Source of the DNA: Rhizobium sp. Q54
Lineage (GTDB): Bacteria > Pseudomonadota > Alphaproteobacteria > Rhizobiales > Xanthobacteraceae
Reading direction: 5' to 3'
Assembly: GCA_945861895.1 (NCBI GenBank)
Contig: CAMAWF010000009.1
Location: 1 to 64,000 of the forward strand
Length of the DNA stretch: 64,000 nucleotides
This document shows, one piece after another, positions 1-9,900 of the stretch (position 1 is the stretch's first letter; each line of letters begins with the position of its first letter). The notes under the pieces are model-generated. The model was not told where the DNA came from. It saw nothing but the letters and a program-made list of their open reading frames with translations, and did not search any database. A program made the position numbers and the translations under genes.

Positions 1-105
1 TTGAGCCAGAGCGGCGGATGCGGCGAACATCGTGAACGCCGCCATCGTCAATGCCGTAACAACAGTCCCACCCACCGGCCGGGCCGATGCGATCCGATGA
101 TGCAT
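1..105 (-). CDS. Secreted protein, N-terminal fragment (cut by window edge)
   Basis: Reading leftward from the ATG at 105, 35 codons remain open to the window edge. They encode a signal peptide: a short basic start (HHRIASARP), a hydrophobic core, and an ALA-Q signal peptidase I site at residues 32-35. AAGGA lies about 9 bases upstream of the ATG, a good ribosome-binding site. The rest of the protein lies outside the window, so only export to the periplasm or beyond can be inferred. Confidence 0.6.
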   Translation of the reverse strand, partial: MHHRIASARPVGGTVVTALTMAAFTMFAASAALAQ

Positions 106-357
106 AGAATACGTCCTTTTTATCTCGCCGTTCGCGCCTTGTGGCCCACTGGAACGGGTGCCTTTGCCGGGTCTCTCAACGCCAAATACGGCGAGAGCGT
201 GACGCGGCATCTGTGCCTGATAGCGCATACCGGGCCGCGGATAAAGCCGGGAATGCAGGCGGCCAGCGCCGCCGGACCATTTTCCACCCGCCGCCTACGC
301 AAAATGCCAGTTGGCTGTGATAAATTGCGTTAAACTCGGACCGAATCGCATTCGCCA

Positions 358-2187
358 GTGACGGCGCTCCACATCGCACAACGAACCGCGCATCCCTTGC
401 GGGCACTTTTTTGCGCCACCGTGCTCGGCGCGATGCTGGCGCTTGCCGGCTGCGATGCATTTGCGCAAGCGCGCCACGCCATCGCCATGCACGGCGAGCC
501 GGCCCTGCCCGCAGGCTTTACCCATCAGGCCTACGCCAATCCGGCAGCGCCGAAGGGCGGCCGCCTGGTGCAGGGCGTGCTCGGCACCTTCGACAGCACC
601 AACCCGTTCATCGTTAAGGGCCTCGCGGTCGCCAGTCTCCGCGGCTATGTCATCGAGAGCCTGCTGGCGCGCGGTTACGACGAACCGTTCACGCTCTATG
701 GGCTGCTCGCGCGCACGGTCGAAACCGACACCGCCCGCAGCTTCGTCACCTTCACGCTTGACCCGGCCGCGCGCTTTTCCGACGGCAAGCCGGTGACGCC
801 GGCGGACGTGATCTTCTCCTGGCAATTGCTGCGCGACAAAGGCCGGCCGAACTACCGCACCTACTACACCAAGGTCGTAAAGGCCGAAGCGATCGGCGAG
901 CACAGCGTCCGCTTCGATCTCACCGGCAGCGACGACCGCGAATTGCCGCTGATCCTCGGCCTGATGCCGGTGCTGGCCAAGCACGCGATCGATCCGGCGA
1001 CTTTCGAGGAAACGACGTTCGAGCCGCCGGTCGGCAGCGGTCCGTACACGCTCGCCGAAGTGAAACCCGGACAGAGCATGACGCTCAAACGCAATCCCGA
1101 CTATTGGGGCCGCGATCTTTCGATCAATCGCGGCTTGTGGAATTTCGACGAAATCCGTTTCGATTATTATCGCGACGGCAATGCGCATTTCGAAGCCTTC
1201 AAAAAAGGCCTCTACGATGTGCGGCTCGAATTGGACCCCGGCCGCTGGCAGACTGCCTATGACGTGCCGGCGGTGCGCGACGGGCGCATCGTCAAGGAAG
1301 CATTTGCATCCGGTTTGCCGAAAGGCATTTCGGGTTTTGTCCTCAACACCCGCCGGCCGATCTTTTCTGATATTCGCGTGCGCGAGGCGATCCTCACGCT
1401 GTTCGACTTTCAATGGGTCAATCACAATTTTTTCTTCGACCTTTATGAGCGCAGCGCCAGCTATTTCGACGGATCGGAGCTTTCCGCTCACGGCAGGCCG
1501 GCGGATGCGCGCGAGCGCGCGTTACTCGCGCCGTTTCCCGGCGCCATTCGCGCCGACATCATGTCGGGAAACTGGACGCCGCCGGTCACCGACGGCTCCG
1601 GCCGCGACCGCGATACGCTCAAACGCGCACTCGCACTGTTTGCGCAGGCGGGCTACGAACTCAAAGGCACCGAATTGCGCGAACGTGCGAGCGGACGCCC
1701 GTTTACATTTGAAATTTTGACCACAACCAAGGACCAGGAACGCCTGGCGCTCGCTTTCGTGCGCGATCTCAAGCGCGCCGGCATCGCCGCGCACGTGCGC
1801 GCTGTCGATGCGGTGCAGTTCGACCGCCGCCGCATCGGGTTTGATTTCGACATGATGGAATATCGCTGGGACCAGTCGCTCTCGCCCGGCAACGAGCAAA
1901 GTTTCTACTGGGGTGCGGCGGCAGCCGACCAGGAGGGCACGCGCAATTACATGGGCGTCAAATCGCCGGTAGCCGACGCCATGATCGCCGCCATGCTCAG
2001 CGCCGAAAGGCGCGAGGATTTTGTCGCCGCAACGCGCGCGCTCGACCGCGTGCTACTCTCGGGATTTTACGTCGTGCCGCTGTTTCACCTGCCGCAGCAA
2101 TGGGTGGCGCGCTGGACCGCAATCGAGCATCCGGCGCAAACTTCCTTGTTCGGTTTTCTGCCCGAAACCTGGTGGCGCCGGAAATGA
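358..2187 (+). CDS. ABC transporter substrate-binding protein, family 5 (YejA-like)
   Basis: A 609-residue extracellular solute-binding protein of the peptide/oligopeptide (SBP_bac_5) family. The opening of the mature part (GFTHQAYANPAAPKGG) and the length match YejA, which in enterobacteria binds peptides such as microcin C. The GTG start at 358 gives a signal sequence ending in a lipobox (LAGC, Cys32), so it may be a lipoprotein with Asp at +2; cleavage further on at AFAQA is also possible. The expected permease and ATPase genes (yejB, yejE, yejF) are not adjacent, so it either works with a transporter encoded elsewhere or uses a shared one. The next gene starts 19 bases downstream, suggesting co-transcription. 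The family call is firm and the ligand unknown. Confidence 0.88.
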   Translation: MTALHIAQRTAHPLRALFCATVLGAMLALAGCDAFAQARHAIAMHGEPALPAGFTHQAYANPAAPKGGRLVQGVLGTFDSTNPFIVKGLAVASLRGYVIESLLARGYDEPFTLYGLLARTVETDTARSFVTFTLDPAARFSDGKPVTPADVIFSWQLLRDKGRPNYRTYYTKVVKAEAIGEHSVRFDLTGSDDRELPLILGLMPVLAKHAIDPATFEETTFEPPVGSGPYTLAEVKPGQSMTLKRNPDYWGRDLSINRGLWNFDEIRFDYYRDGNAHFEAFKKGLYDVRLELDPGRWQTAYDVPAVRDGRIVKEAFASGLPKGISGFVLNTRRPIFSDIRVREAILTLFDFQWVNHNFFFDLYERSASYFDGSELSAHGRPADARERALLAPFPGAIRADIMSGNWTPPVTDGSGRDRDTLKRALALFAQAGYELKGTELRERASGRPFTFEILTTTKDQERLALAFVRDLKRAGIAAHVRAVDAVQFDRRRIGFDFDMMEYRWDQSLSPGNEQSFYWGAAAADQEGTRNYMGVKSPVADAMIAAMLSAERREDFVAATRALDRVLLSGFYVVPLFHLPQQWVARWTAIEHPAQTSLFGFLPETWWRRK

Positions 2188-2206
2188 ACGGCATGAGGCC
2201 ACGCTC

Positions 2207-3760
2207 ATGATCCTCGGCGATCCCACGCTCCCCTCCGCGGCGGCCGCTGCCGGCAACCGGGCAACGCTCGACGATATATTTCGCCGGGCGGTGCTGCGGC
2301 GTCCGCATGCGGTGGCGCTCGCCGATCCGCCCAATCGCGAAGATTTTACCGACAATGCCCCGCGCCGCCTCACTTATCTGGAGGCCGACCGCATGGTATC
2401 GGCCATCGCAGAGCGCCTGCGCCGGCTCGGTCTGCACACCGACGCCGTTGTCGGCTTCCAATTGCCGAATACGGTCGAGAGCGTGCTGATGCTGCTCGCG
2501 ACTTTGCGCGCGGGGATGATTGCCGTGCCGGTCCCGATGCTGTGGCGCAGGATCGATGCGGTCGCGGCACTTGGCCGGATTGGCACAAAAATCCTGGTGA
2601 CCGCTTGCCGGATCGGCGCAACGGCGCATTGCGATCTGACGATGCAGATTGCCGCCGAGATTTTTCCGATCCGTTATGTTTGCGCTTTCGGGAAAAAACT
2701 TCCCGACGGCGTGGTGCCGTTCGACGATCTGTTCAGTGGCGAAGACCCCGATCCGGCGGTGGCGGTCGAGCGCGCGGGAAATCCGGCAGCGCATCTGGCC
2801 GCCATTACCTTCGAGGTGAACGCGGACGGCCTTACGCCGGTTGCGCGCAGTCATCTGCAACTGATCGCGGGCGGCCTCGCCGTTTTTCTTGAGAGCCGCA
2901 GCGAGCAGGACGCGGTCATATTGTCCGCGCTTCCGGTCTCGTCATTTGCCGGCATCGCCTTGACCGTCATGCCGTGGCTGCTGACCGGCGGAACGCTGGC
3001 GCTGCATCAACCGTTCGATCCTATGAGTTTTGCCGCCCAGCGCCGCGCGCATCGTTGCGAAACCGTCATCCTGCCGGGCCCGCTGGTCGCCCGTTTGGCC
3101 GAGGCCGGTCTGCTTGCGGGCGAAGACGGCCTCAAGAGCATCGTCGGACTGTGGCGCGCGCCCGAGCATCTCGCCGCCAGTTCGGCATGGCGCGAAACTA
3201 TCGGGCTCATCGACGTACAGGCGTTCGGCGAAATCGGACTATTGGCGGCGCGGCGCGGGACCAGCGGCAAGCCCGCACCGATCGGGTTCGGCAGCATCGG
3301 CGCTCCGCGCGGTTCGCCCAATGCCGTGCCGGTGGCGGAAGTCGCGCGCACCGATACAGGCACGGTCGCGCTGCGCGGCCCGATGGTGCCGGCGCATGCG
3401 TTTCCTCCCGGCGCCGAGCGCGGCGCTCTGCCCCATCTCAAGACCGACCGCGAAGGCTTTGTCGACACCGGCTATCCCTGCCGCTCCGAGCGCGACATCC
3501 GCGCGCTGGTGGTGACCGGCTCGCCCACCGGCATCGTCGGCGTCGGCGGCTATCGCTTCGTGTTGCGCGAGGTTGTGGAGACGGTCGAACGGCTGGAAGC
3601 CGGCGCGACATTTGCCGTGCTGCCGGATGCGCTCACCGGTCACCGGCTGGCCGGATCGGCGCCCGACCGGGCGGCGGTGGAGCACAGGCTCGCCGCGCTC
3701 AGCGTCAATGCGCTGATTGCCGGGGCTTTCCGCGAGCGCGGGCGCGCCACCGCCGCGTGA
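2207..3760 (+). CDS. Degenerate class I adenylate-forming (acyl-CoA synthetase-like) protein
   Basis: A 517-residue protein with the overall layout of acyl-CoA synthetases: an N-terminal part reading LTYLEADRMVSAIAERLRRL, then a large subdomain with conserved spacing. The ATG at 2207 was chosen because earlier in-frame codons run back into the preceding gene. The catalytic motifs are eroded. The glycine-rich phosphate loop (normally YTSGTTGxPK) reads FEVNADGLTPVARSH. The TGD motif reads DTGYP. No C-terminal GK-type catalytic lysine segment is visible. It is probably not an active ligase. It lies between a peptide-binding protein and a GGDEF-like gene that is also degenerate, in what looks like one transcription unit. 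The fold assignment is good; the function is unknown. Confidence 0.75.
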   Translation: MILGDPTLPSAAAAAGNRATLDDIFRRAVLRRPHAVALADPPNREDFTDNAPRRLTYLEADRMVSAIAERLRRLGLHTDAVVGFQLPNTVESVLMLLATLRAGMIAVPVPMLWRRIDAVAALGRIGTKILVTACRIGATAHCDLTMQIAAEIFPIRYVCAFGKKLPDGVVPFDDLFSGEDPDPAVAVERAGNPAAHLAAITFEVNADGLTPVARSHLQLIAGGLAVFLESRSEQDAVILSALPVSSFAGIALTVMPWLLTGGTLALHQPFDPMSFAAQRRAHRCETVILPGPLVARLAEAGLLAGEDGLKSIVGLWRAPEHLAASSAWRETIGLIDVQAFGEIGLLAARRGTSGKPAPIGFGSIGAPRGSPNAVPVAEVARTDTGTVALRGPMVPAHAFPPGAERGALPHLKTDREGFVDTGYPCRSERDIRALVVTGSPTGIVGVGGYRFVLREVVETVERLEAGATFAVLPDALTGHRLAGSAPDRAAVEHRLAALSVNALIAGAFRERGRATAA

Positions 3761-3836
3761 TCCGCCCGCGTTGACGAGACGTTAACAGCCTCCCCCGTAA
3801 GCTCGCGCGCTATCAGTAACCTGCGCGTGAGACCCC

Positions 3837-5102
3837 ATGTCCCTGCAAGGTCCGATGATCGTCGTCGCCGAGCAGCCGGCGACCGATCTGGTCGAGGCGC
3901 TCCGCGCGGCAGGCGCTTTTCCCATCGTCGAAACAAAATGGGCCGATGCGCCGACCGCCTTTGTGGCGGTCAAGCCGGTGGCGATCGTGCTCGCCGAGCC
4001 CGGCCCGCCGCCGAGCGAGGCCGCCGGGCGCATGTTGTGCCTGCAAGTCGCGACCGTGAACGGCCCGATGGTGCCGGTGATCGCGCGCGTCGAACGCGAT
4101 ATGGGCGCGGCTGTTCCGATTGCGCTCGCAACCGACGCCAACCTTCCGGTCGAGCGGATGATCGCGCGCTTGCGCGGCGCATTGCGTGTGCGCGCGTTGC
4201 ACGCCACGGTGCTCCGCCGCATCGACAGTTTCGCCTCGCTCGGCGGCCGGATCGTCCGGCTCCCCGTCGGCGACGCGCTGGAGGACGCCACCGTGCTGAT
4301 TGCCGGACGCGGGCGGCTTTACCCCGCGCTCAGCGTCGCCATCGGCGAGCGCATCGGCATTGTTGGCGCGCTCAGCGTGGGCACGGCGGCAAAGCATCTT
4401 GATTCGCGCGACATCGACGGCATCGTCATCGGCGACGGCTTCAGCGCACCGATGGTGGAAGCCTTCCTCACGCTGCTGGGGCAAGACCCCCGCTTCCGCG
4501 ACATCCCCGTCGCCATCGCGGCCGATGTACCGAAGGAACTCGGCGAACGATTGCCGAACGTCGATCATATCGACGCCGACCCTACGCGCATCGTCGAGCG
4601 CATGATCCCGCTGGTGCGGCTGCATGCCTTCGAAGCGCGGCTCAAGCGCGTGCTCAAATCGCTCGATGCCGAAGGCATGTACGATCCCGACACCGGTCTG
4701 CTCACGCGCGATGCGTTTTGGCACGATCTCGGCAAAGTGGTCGAGGACGCCGCCGAGCGCGGCGGCGCGCTCTGCGTCGCGAAATTTTCATTCGATGCGC
4801 CCTTCGACCGCCGCGTCAGCGTCGATGGCGCGCGCCTGCTCAGCCGGCTCACACGCAATATCGACTTTGCTTGTCTCGACGACGACGGCACGATCCTGGC
4901 GGCGTTCACGCAAACCGATCTGCGCAACGCCCATGTGGTTGCCCGCCGCATTGCCAGCGTGCTCAAGCACACCATGCTGGCGCCGCACCGCGAACTAGCC
5001 AAAGCCACGGCCAACGTGACGCTCGCATCCTTCAAGGCCGGCGACACGCTGGACACGCTGATGTTACGCGTGTTGGGCAGCCGGGCGGTTGCCGCCGAAT
5101 AA
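3837..5102 (+). CDS. GGDEF-like domain protein without the catalytic motif
   Basis: A 421-residue soluble protein. Residues 1-270 resemble no domain I can name, though the stretch around 200-250 has a receiver-like alternation. Residues 275-415 follow the GGDEF fold: the entry motif DPDTGLLTRDAF, then a second half with a regular pattern ending in VARRIASVLKHT. The catalytic GGDEF motif is replaced by CLDDDGTI, so diguanylate cyclase activity is not expected. No EAL domain follows. The gene is 76 bases after the degenerate adenylating gene and 37 bases before the FrnE-like gene. A scaffold or nucleotide-sensing role is possible but is only inference. Confidence 0.72.
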   Translation: MSLQGPMIVVAEQPATDLVEALRAAGAFPIVETKWADAPTAFVAVKPVAIVLAEPGPPPSEAAGRMLCLQVATVNGPMVPVIARVERDMGAAVPIALATDANLPVERMIARLRGALRVRALHATVLRRIDSFASLGGRIVRLPVGDALEDATVLIAGRGRLYPALSVAIGERIGIVGALSVGTAAKHLDSRDIDGIVIGDGFSAPMVEAFLTLLGQDPRFRDIPVAIAADVPKELGERLPNVDHIDADPTRIVERMIPLVRLHAFEARLKRVLKSLDAEGMYDPDTGLLTRDAFWHDLGKVVEDAAERGGALCVAKFSFDAPFDRRVSVDGARLLSRLTRNIDFACLDDDGTILAAFTQTDLRNAHVVARRIASVLKHTMLAPHRELAKATANVTLASFKAGDTLDTLMLRVLGSRAVAAE

Positions 5103-5139
5103 TCGGCGGCTTAGGGTGGCCTCGAAAGAGGTGCCGCCC

Positions 5140-5823
5140 ATGTCAGAGAAATCCAGCTCCGGAAAATCGCCACCGCCGCTTCGCATCGATGTCGTGTCCG
5201 ACGTCGTGTGTCCGTGGTGCTTTATCGGCAAGCGCCGGCTGGAAAAGGCGCTGGCGCTCAAGCCGGAGATTGCGGTCGAAGTCCACTACCGGCCATACTT
5301 CCTTAATGACTGGATTCCGCGCGAAGGCATCACGCGCGAGCAATATCTCATCAAAAAATTCGGCTCGGTCGATCGCTACAACAGCATCGCGCAGCGGGTC
5401 ACGGCGGCGGCGGCGGCCGACGGCCTTACCTATGACAAGAACAAGATCAGCCGCCAGCCCAACACGATCGATTGTCACCGGCTGATCCGCTGGGCCGGCG
5501 AGCGTGGCAATGCCGCGCAAATGAAACAGCGGTTGATGGATCTCTATTTCACCGCGGGCGCCGATCTCTCCGACCACGAGGTGCTGGCGCGCGCGGCGGC
5601 CGATTGCGGCCTCGACGCCGAACAGGTGCGCGAATGGCTCGCGAGCGACAAGGACCTGGAGGCAATCGAGCAGGAAGCCAACGCCGCCAAGGAATCCGGC
5701 ATCGAGGGCGTGCCCTGCTTCATCATCGGCGGCAAATATGCCATCTCCGGTGCGCAGGCCCCGGAACAACTCGCGCAAGCCATCGAGCAAGCGGCGGCCG
5801 AAGGCATGCCGGCGCGCGCCTGA
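5140..5823 (+). CDS. DsbA-family oxidoreductase, FrnE-like
   Basis: A 227-residue thioredoxin-fold protein with the DsbA-type active site VVCPWC near residue 27 and the C-terminal cis-Pro segment GIEGVPCFIIGGKYAISGAQ, which marks the FrnE/2-hydroxychromene-2-carboxylate isomerase-like branch. No signal peptide is present, so it acts in the cytoplasm, as FrnE proteins do. The start is the ATG at 5140, preceded by AGAGGTG at a normal distance. It sits 15 bases ahead of a zinc alcohol dehydrogenase. The CxxC pair supports disulfide chemistry; the true substrate is unknown. Confidence 0.88.
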   Translation: MSEKSSSGKSPPPLRIDVVSDVVCPWCFIGKRRLEKALALKPEIAVEVHYRPYFLNDWIPREGITREQYLIKKFGSVDRYNSIAQRVTAAAAADGLTYDKNKISRQPNTIDCHRLIRWAGERGNAAQMKQRLMDLYFTAGADLSDHEVLARAAADCGLDAEQVREWLASDKDLEAIEQEANAAKESGIEGVPCFIIGGKYAISGAQAPEQLAQAIEQAAAEGMPARA

Positions 5824-5838
5824 GCCGGACTTAAGATT

Positions 5839-6942
5839 ATGCAGATCACTGCGGCGGTGATGCGCGAGAAGTCCGGTCCGTTCGTCATCGACACGCTTGA
5901 GCTTTGCAATCCGCGGCCCGACGAACTGCTGGTTCAGGTAGTCGCCAGCGGCATGTGCCAGACCGATCTGCACGCCCGCGACGGCTATTATGCGACCCCC
6001 TATCCCGGCGTGTACGGCCATGAGGGCGCCGGCATCGTGCGCGTCGTCGGCAAGGAGGTGCGCAAATTCAAGCCGGGCGACCACGTCGTCATGTCGTATC
6101 CCTGGTGCGGCGCTTGCCCGAACTGCCAAACCCATCGCCAAAGCTATTGCGCGCACGCCTTCGACTTGAAAATGAACGGTACGCGCGCCGACGGTTCGAC
6201 GCTGCTCGCCAAAAACGGCACGCCGGTCTACAGCGCCTTCTTCCAGCAGTCTTCCTTCGGCAATTTTGCCATCGCCAACGAACGCTTCGCGGTGCAGGTG
6301 CGCAACGACGCGCCGCTTGAACTGCTCGGTCCGCTGGCGTGCAGCGGCCAGACCGGCGCGGGCGCCGTGTTCAACGTCATGCAGCCAAAGCCGGGCGAAG
6401 GCTTCGCGGTGTTTGGCGTGGGCGCCGTCGGGCTTTCCGGATTAATGGCGGCGAAGATCGCCGGCTGCAATCCCATCATTGCAGTCGACATCCACGAACA
6501 TCGCCTCGCACTCGCGCGCGAACTGGGCGCGACGCACACGATCAACCATTCCGGCCGCACCGACGTGGTGGCGGAAATCCGCAAGCTCACCGGCAGCGGC
6601 GTGCGCTTCGCATTGGAAACTTCCGCGCAGCCGCCGGTTTTCCGCGAGGCGGTCGAAGCGCTGATGCCGGCCGGCACCTGCGTGCTGCTTGGGAGCGCAC
6701 GCAGCGGCAACGAAGTATCGTTCGATATGCCGTTCCTGCAAGAAGACCGCGTCATTCGCGGCGTGATTCAAGGCGACAGCGTTCCGCAGGAATTTATCCC
6801 GAAGCTGGTCGAATTCGTCATGCAGGGACGGTTTCCGCTGGAGCGGATGATCACTTTCTACGATCTTGCCGATATCAACCGCGCCGCGCAGGAATCCAGC
6901 ACCGGCAAAACCATCAAGCCGGTGCTGCGGATGCCACACTAA
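5839..6942 (+). CDS. Zinc-dependent alcohol dehydrogenase (aryl-alcohol dehydrogenase type)
   Basis: A 367-residue medium-chain dehydrogenase. Catalytic-zinc residues are visible as GMCQTDLH (Cys39) and GHEGAG. The structural-zinc loop CGACPNC..SYC is complete. The Rossmann motif is GVGAVGLSG, followed by the acidic VDIHEHR that favours NAD over NADP. The closest familiar relatives are benzyl/aryl alcohol dehydrogenases that oxidise primary alcohols to aldehydes. It is the last gene of the rightward cluster and ends 9 bases before the convergent stop of mfd. The exact substrate cannot be read from sequence. Confidence 0.88.
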   Translation: MQITAAVMREKSGPFVIDTLELCNPRPDELLVQVVASGMCQTDLHARDGYYATPYPGVYGHEGAGIVRVVGKEVRKFKPGDHVVMSYPWCGACPNCQTHRQSYCAHAFDLKMNGTRADGSTLLAKNGTPVYSAFFQQSSFGNFAIANERFAVQVRNDAPLELLGPLACSGQTGAGAVFNVMQPKPGEGFAVFGVGAVGLSGLMAAKIAGCNPIIAVDIHEHRLALARELGATHTINHSGRTDVVAEIRKLTGSGVRFALETSAQPPVFREAVEALMPAGTCVLLGSARSGNEVSFDMPFLQEDRVIRGVIQGDSVPQEFIPKLVEFVMQGRFPLERMITFYDLADINRAAQESSTGKTIKPVLRMPH

Positions 6943-6951
6943 GGCGGTGAG

Positions 6952-9900
6952 TTACGCCGCCTTGGCCTGCCCGGCGATGTTTGCAAGCTTGCGCAGGATC
7001 GCGGTGGTGCCCTTGAGGCGCTGCTCCGGCTCATCCCACTCATAGAAGAACACGACCTTCTGGTCCGGCCGCACGCGCGCATCGCTGCCCCGCTCGCGGA
7101 TATAGGCCACCAACCGGTCCGGATCGGCGAATGTGTTGTCGCGGAATCCGAGCACGACTCCTTTTGGCCCGGCCTCGATTTTCTCGACATTGGCGCGCCG
7201 GCAGAGCGACTTGATGGCGACCACTTGCAGCAAATGCTCAACCTCCTCCGGCAGCGGTCCGAAACGGTCCACCAACTCGGCGCCGAAGGCCTCGATCTCG
7301 CGCTCGTCCTCGACTTCGGCGAGGCGCCGGTAGAGTGCGAGCCGCACGGCTAGATCGGCGACATAGTCTTCCGGAATCAGCACCGGAGTCCCGATGGTGA
7401 TCTGCGGCGACCATTTGTCGGCGACGGGTGCGGTAATGCCGGCGCGCAGGCTGAACACCGCTTCTTCCAGCATCTGCTGGTAAAGCTCGAAGCCGACCTC
7501 CTTGATGTGACCGGACTGTTCCTCGCCGAGCAGATTGCCGGCGCCGCGAATGTCGAGATCGTGCGAGGCAAGCTGAAACCCCGCGCCGAGTGTATCGAGC
7601 GATTGCAAGACTTTCAGCCGGCGCTCGGCCTGCGCGGTGATCGGCTTTTTTACCGGCAGCGTGAACAGCGCATAGGCGCGGATTTTCGAGCGCCCCACCC
7701 GGCCGCGCAATTGATAGAGCTGCGACAGCCCGAACATGTCGGCGCGATGGACGATGAGCGTATTCGCCGTCGGAATGTCGAGCCCGGATTCGATGATGGT
7801 GGTCGATAGCAGCACGTCGTATTTGCCGTCGTAGAACGCCGACATGATGTCTTCCAGCACGGTCGGCGGCATCTGCCCGTGCGCGACGGCGACGCGCGCC
7901 TCCGGCACGTTCTTGTCGAGAAATTCCTTGGCACCGGCAATATCCTCGATGCGCGGGACGATATAGAACGCCTGGCCGCCGCGATAACGCTCGCGCAGCA
8001 GCGCCTCGCGCACGATCAGCGGGTCGAACGGCGAGACGAATGTCCGCACCGCCAGACGATCGACCGGCGGCGAGGCGATGATCGAAAGATCGCGCACGCC
8101 GGTCAACGCAAGTTGCAAGGTCCGTGGGATCGGCGTGGCGGAGAGCGTGAGCACATGCACCTCGGCGCGCAGCGCCTTGAGCTTTTCCTTGTGCACAACG
8201 CCGAAATGCTGCTCTTCGTCGACCACCAGCAGGCCGAGGTCATTGAACTGGATCGCCTTGCCGAGCAGTGCGTGGGTGCCGACGACGATGTCGACAGCGC
8301 CGTCGGCCAGTTCCTGCTTCACTTTCGCCAGATCGACAGCCGACACCAGCCGCGAAGCCTGCGCGACCTTGACCGGAAATCCGCGGAAGCGATCGGTGAA
8401 GGTTTTTGTGTGCTGGCGCGCAAGCAATGTGGTGGGCACCACGACAGCGACTTGTTTGCCGTTCATGACGGCGGCAAACGCGGCGCGCAGCGCGACTTCC
8501 GTCTTGCCGAATCTGACATCGCCGCAGATCAGCCGGTCCATCGGCTTGCCGGAGGCGAGATCGGCCAGCACCGCCTCGATAGCGGCCTGCTGATCCTCGG
8601 TCTCCTCGTAGGGAAAACCCGCGCAGAACTCGTCATAGGCGCCCGCGCTCACCGCAAGCTTCGGCGCCTGACGCAGCAACCGCTCGGCGGCAACCTTGAT
8701 CAATTCGCCGGCGATTTCCCGGATGCGGCTCTTCATGCGCGCCTTGCGCGCCTGCCAATTGCCGCCGCCCAGCCGGTCGAGTTCGACGCCGGTCTGCTCC
8801 GAGCCGTAGCGCGAGAGCAGGTCGATATTCTCTACCGGCAGAAACAGCTTTGCGTTTTCGGCGTAGTGGATTTCCAGGCAATCATGCGGTGCGCCGCCGA
8901 CCTCGATCGTCTGCAAACCGGCAAAGCGCCCGATGCCGTGATCGACATGCACGACCAGGTCGCCGGGCGCGAGACTGGTGACCTCGGCGATGAAATTTTC
9001 CGCCCGCCGCGCCGCCCGGCGCGGGCGCACAAGCCGGTCGCCGAGGATGTCCTGCTCGCTGACGAGCGCAATCTCGCCGGTTTCGAATCCGGACTCGATC
9101 CCGAGCACCGCAAGCCCGATGGCGGATTTCGGCAACGCCAGCGCCTGCGGCCAAGACGCGACGGCGGTGAGATTTGTCAATTTGTGGTCGGCAAGCACAT
9201 GACCCATGCGCTCGCGCGAGCCTTCGCTCCACAGCGCGATCACGACCCGCTTGCCCGACGCCTGAAGCCCTTGAACGTGGCCGGTCACGGCATCGAAGAC
9301 ATTGGCGTTGGGTTCCGCGCGCTCGGCGGCGAAATTCCGGCCCTGCCGCGCGCCGATGTCGATAACGGCGGCGGAGCTCCCCGGCACAGCAAACGGCGTC
9401 AGCCGCGCCAGCGCGGCAGCGTCCAGCCGCCCCTGCCATTCTTTTTCCGCCAGATAAAGCCGGTCGGGCGGCAGCGGCTTGTAGGGCGGGCTGGAATGAT
9501 CGGCGAGCGCTTGTTTGCGTGCGTCGTAATAGTCGGCGATTTGCGTGAGCCGCTCGCGTGCCGCGTCCTCCGCCAGTGGCTCGAACACGATGGCGGAACC
9601 AGGCAGATAGTCGAACAGCGTGTCGAGCTTGTCGTGAAACAGCGGCAGCCAATGTTCCATGCCGGGATAGCGGCGGCCTTCGCTCACCGCCGCGTAGAGC
9701 AGATCGTCGGGCGCGGCGGCGCCGAATTGTGCGACATAGCCGGTACGAAACCGCCGGATGGTTTCCGTCACCAATTGAAATTCCGCGACCGGGACGAGAT
9801 CGAGCGCGCGCAATTGGCTTTCCGTGCGCTGGGTCTGCGGATCGAAGCTGCGGATCGATTCCAGCGCATCGCCGAAAAAATCCAGCCGCACCGGCATATC

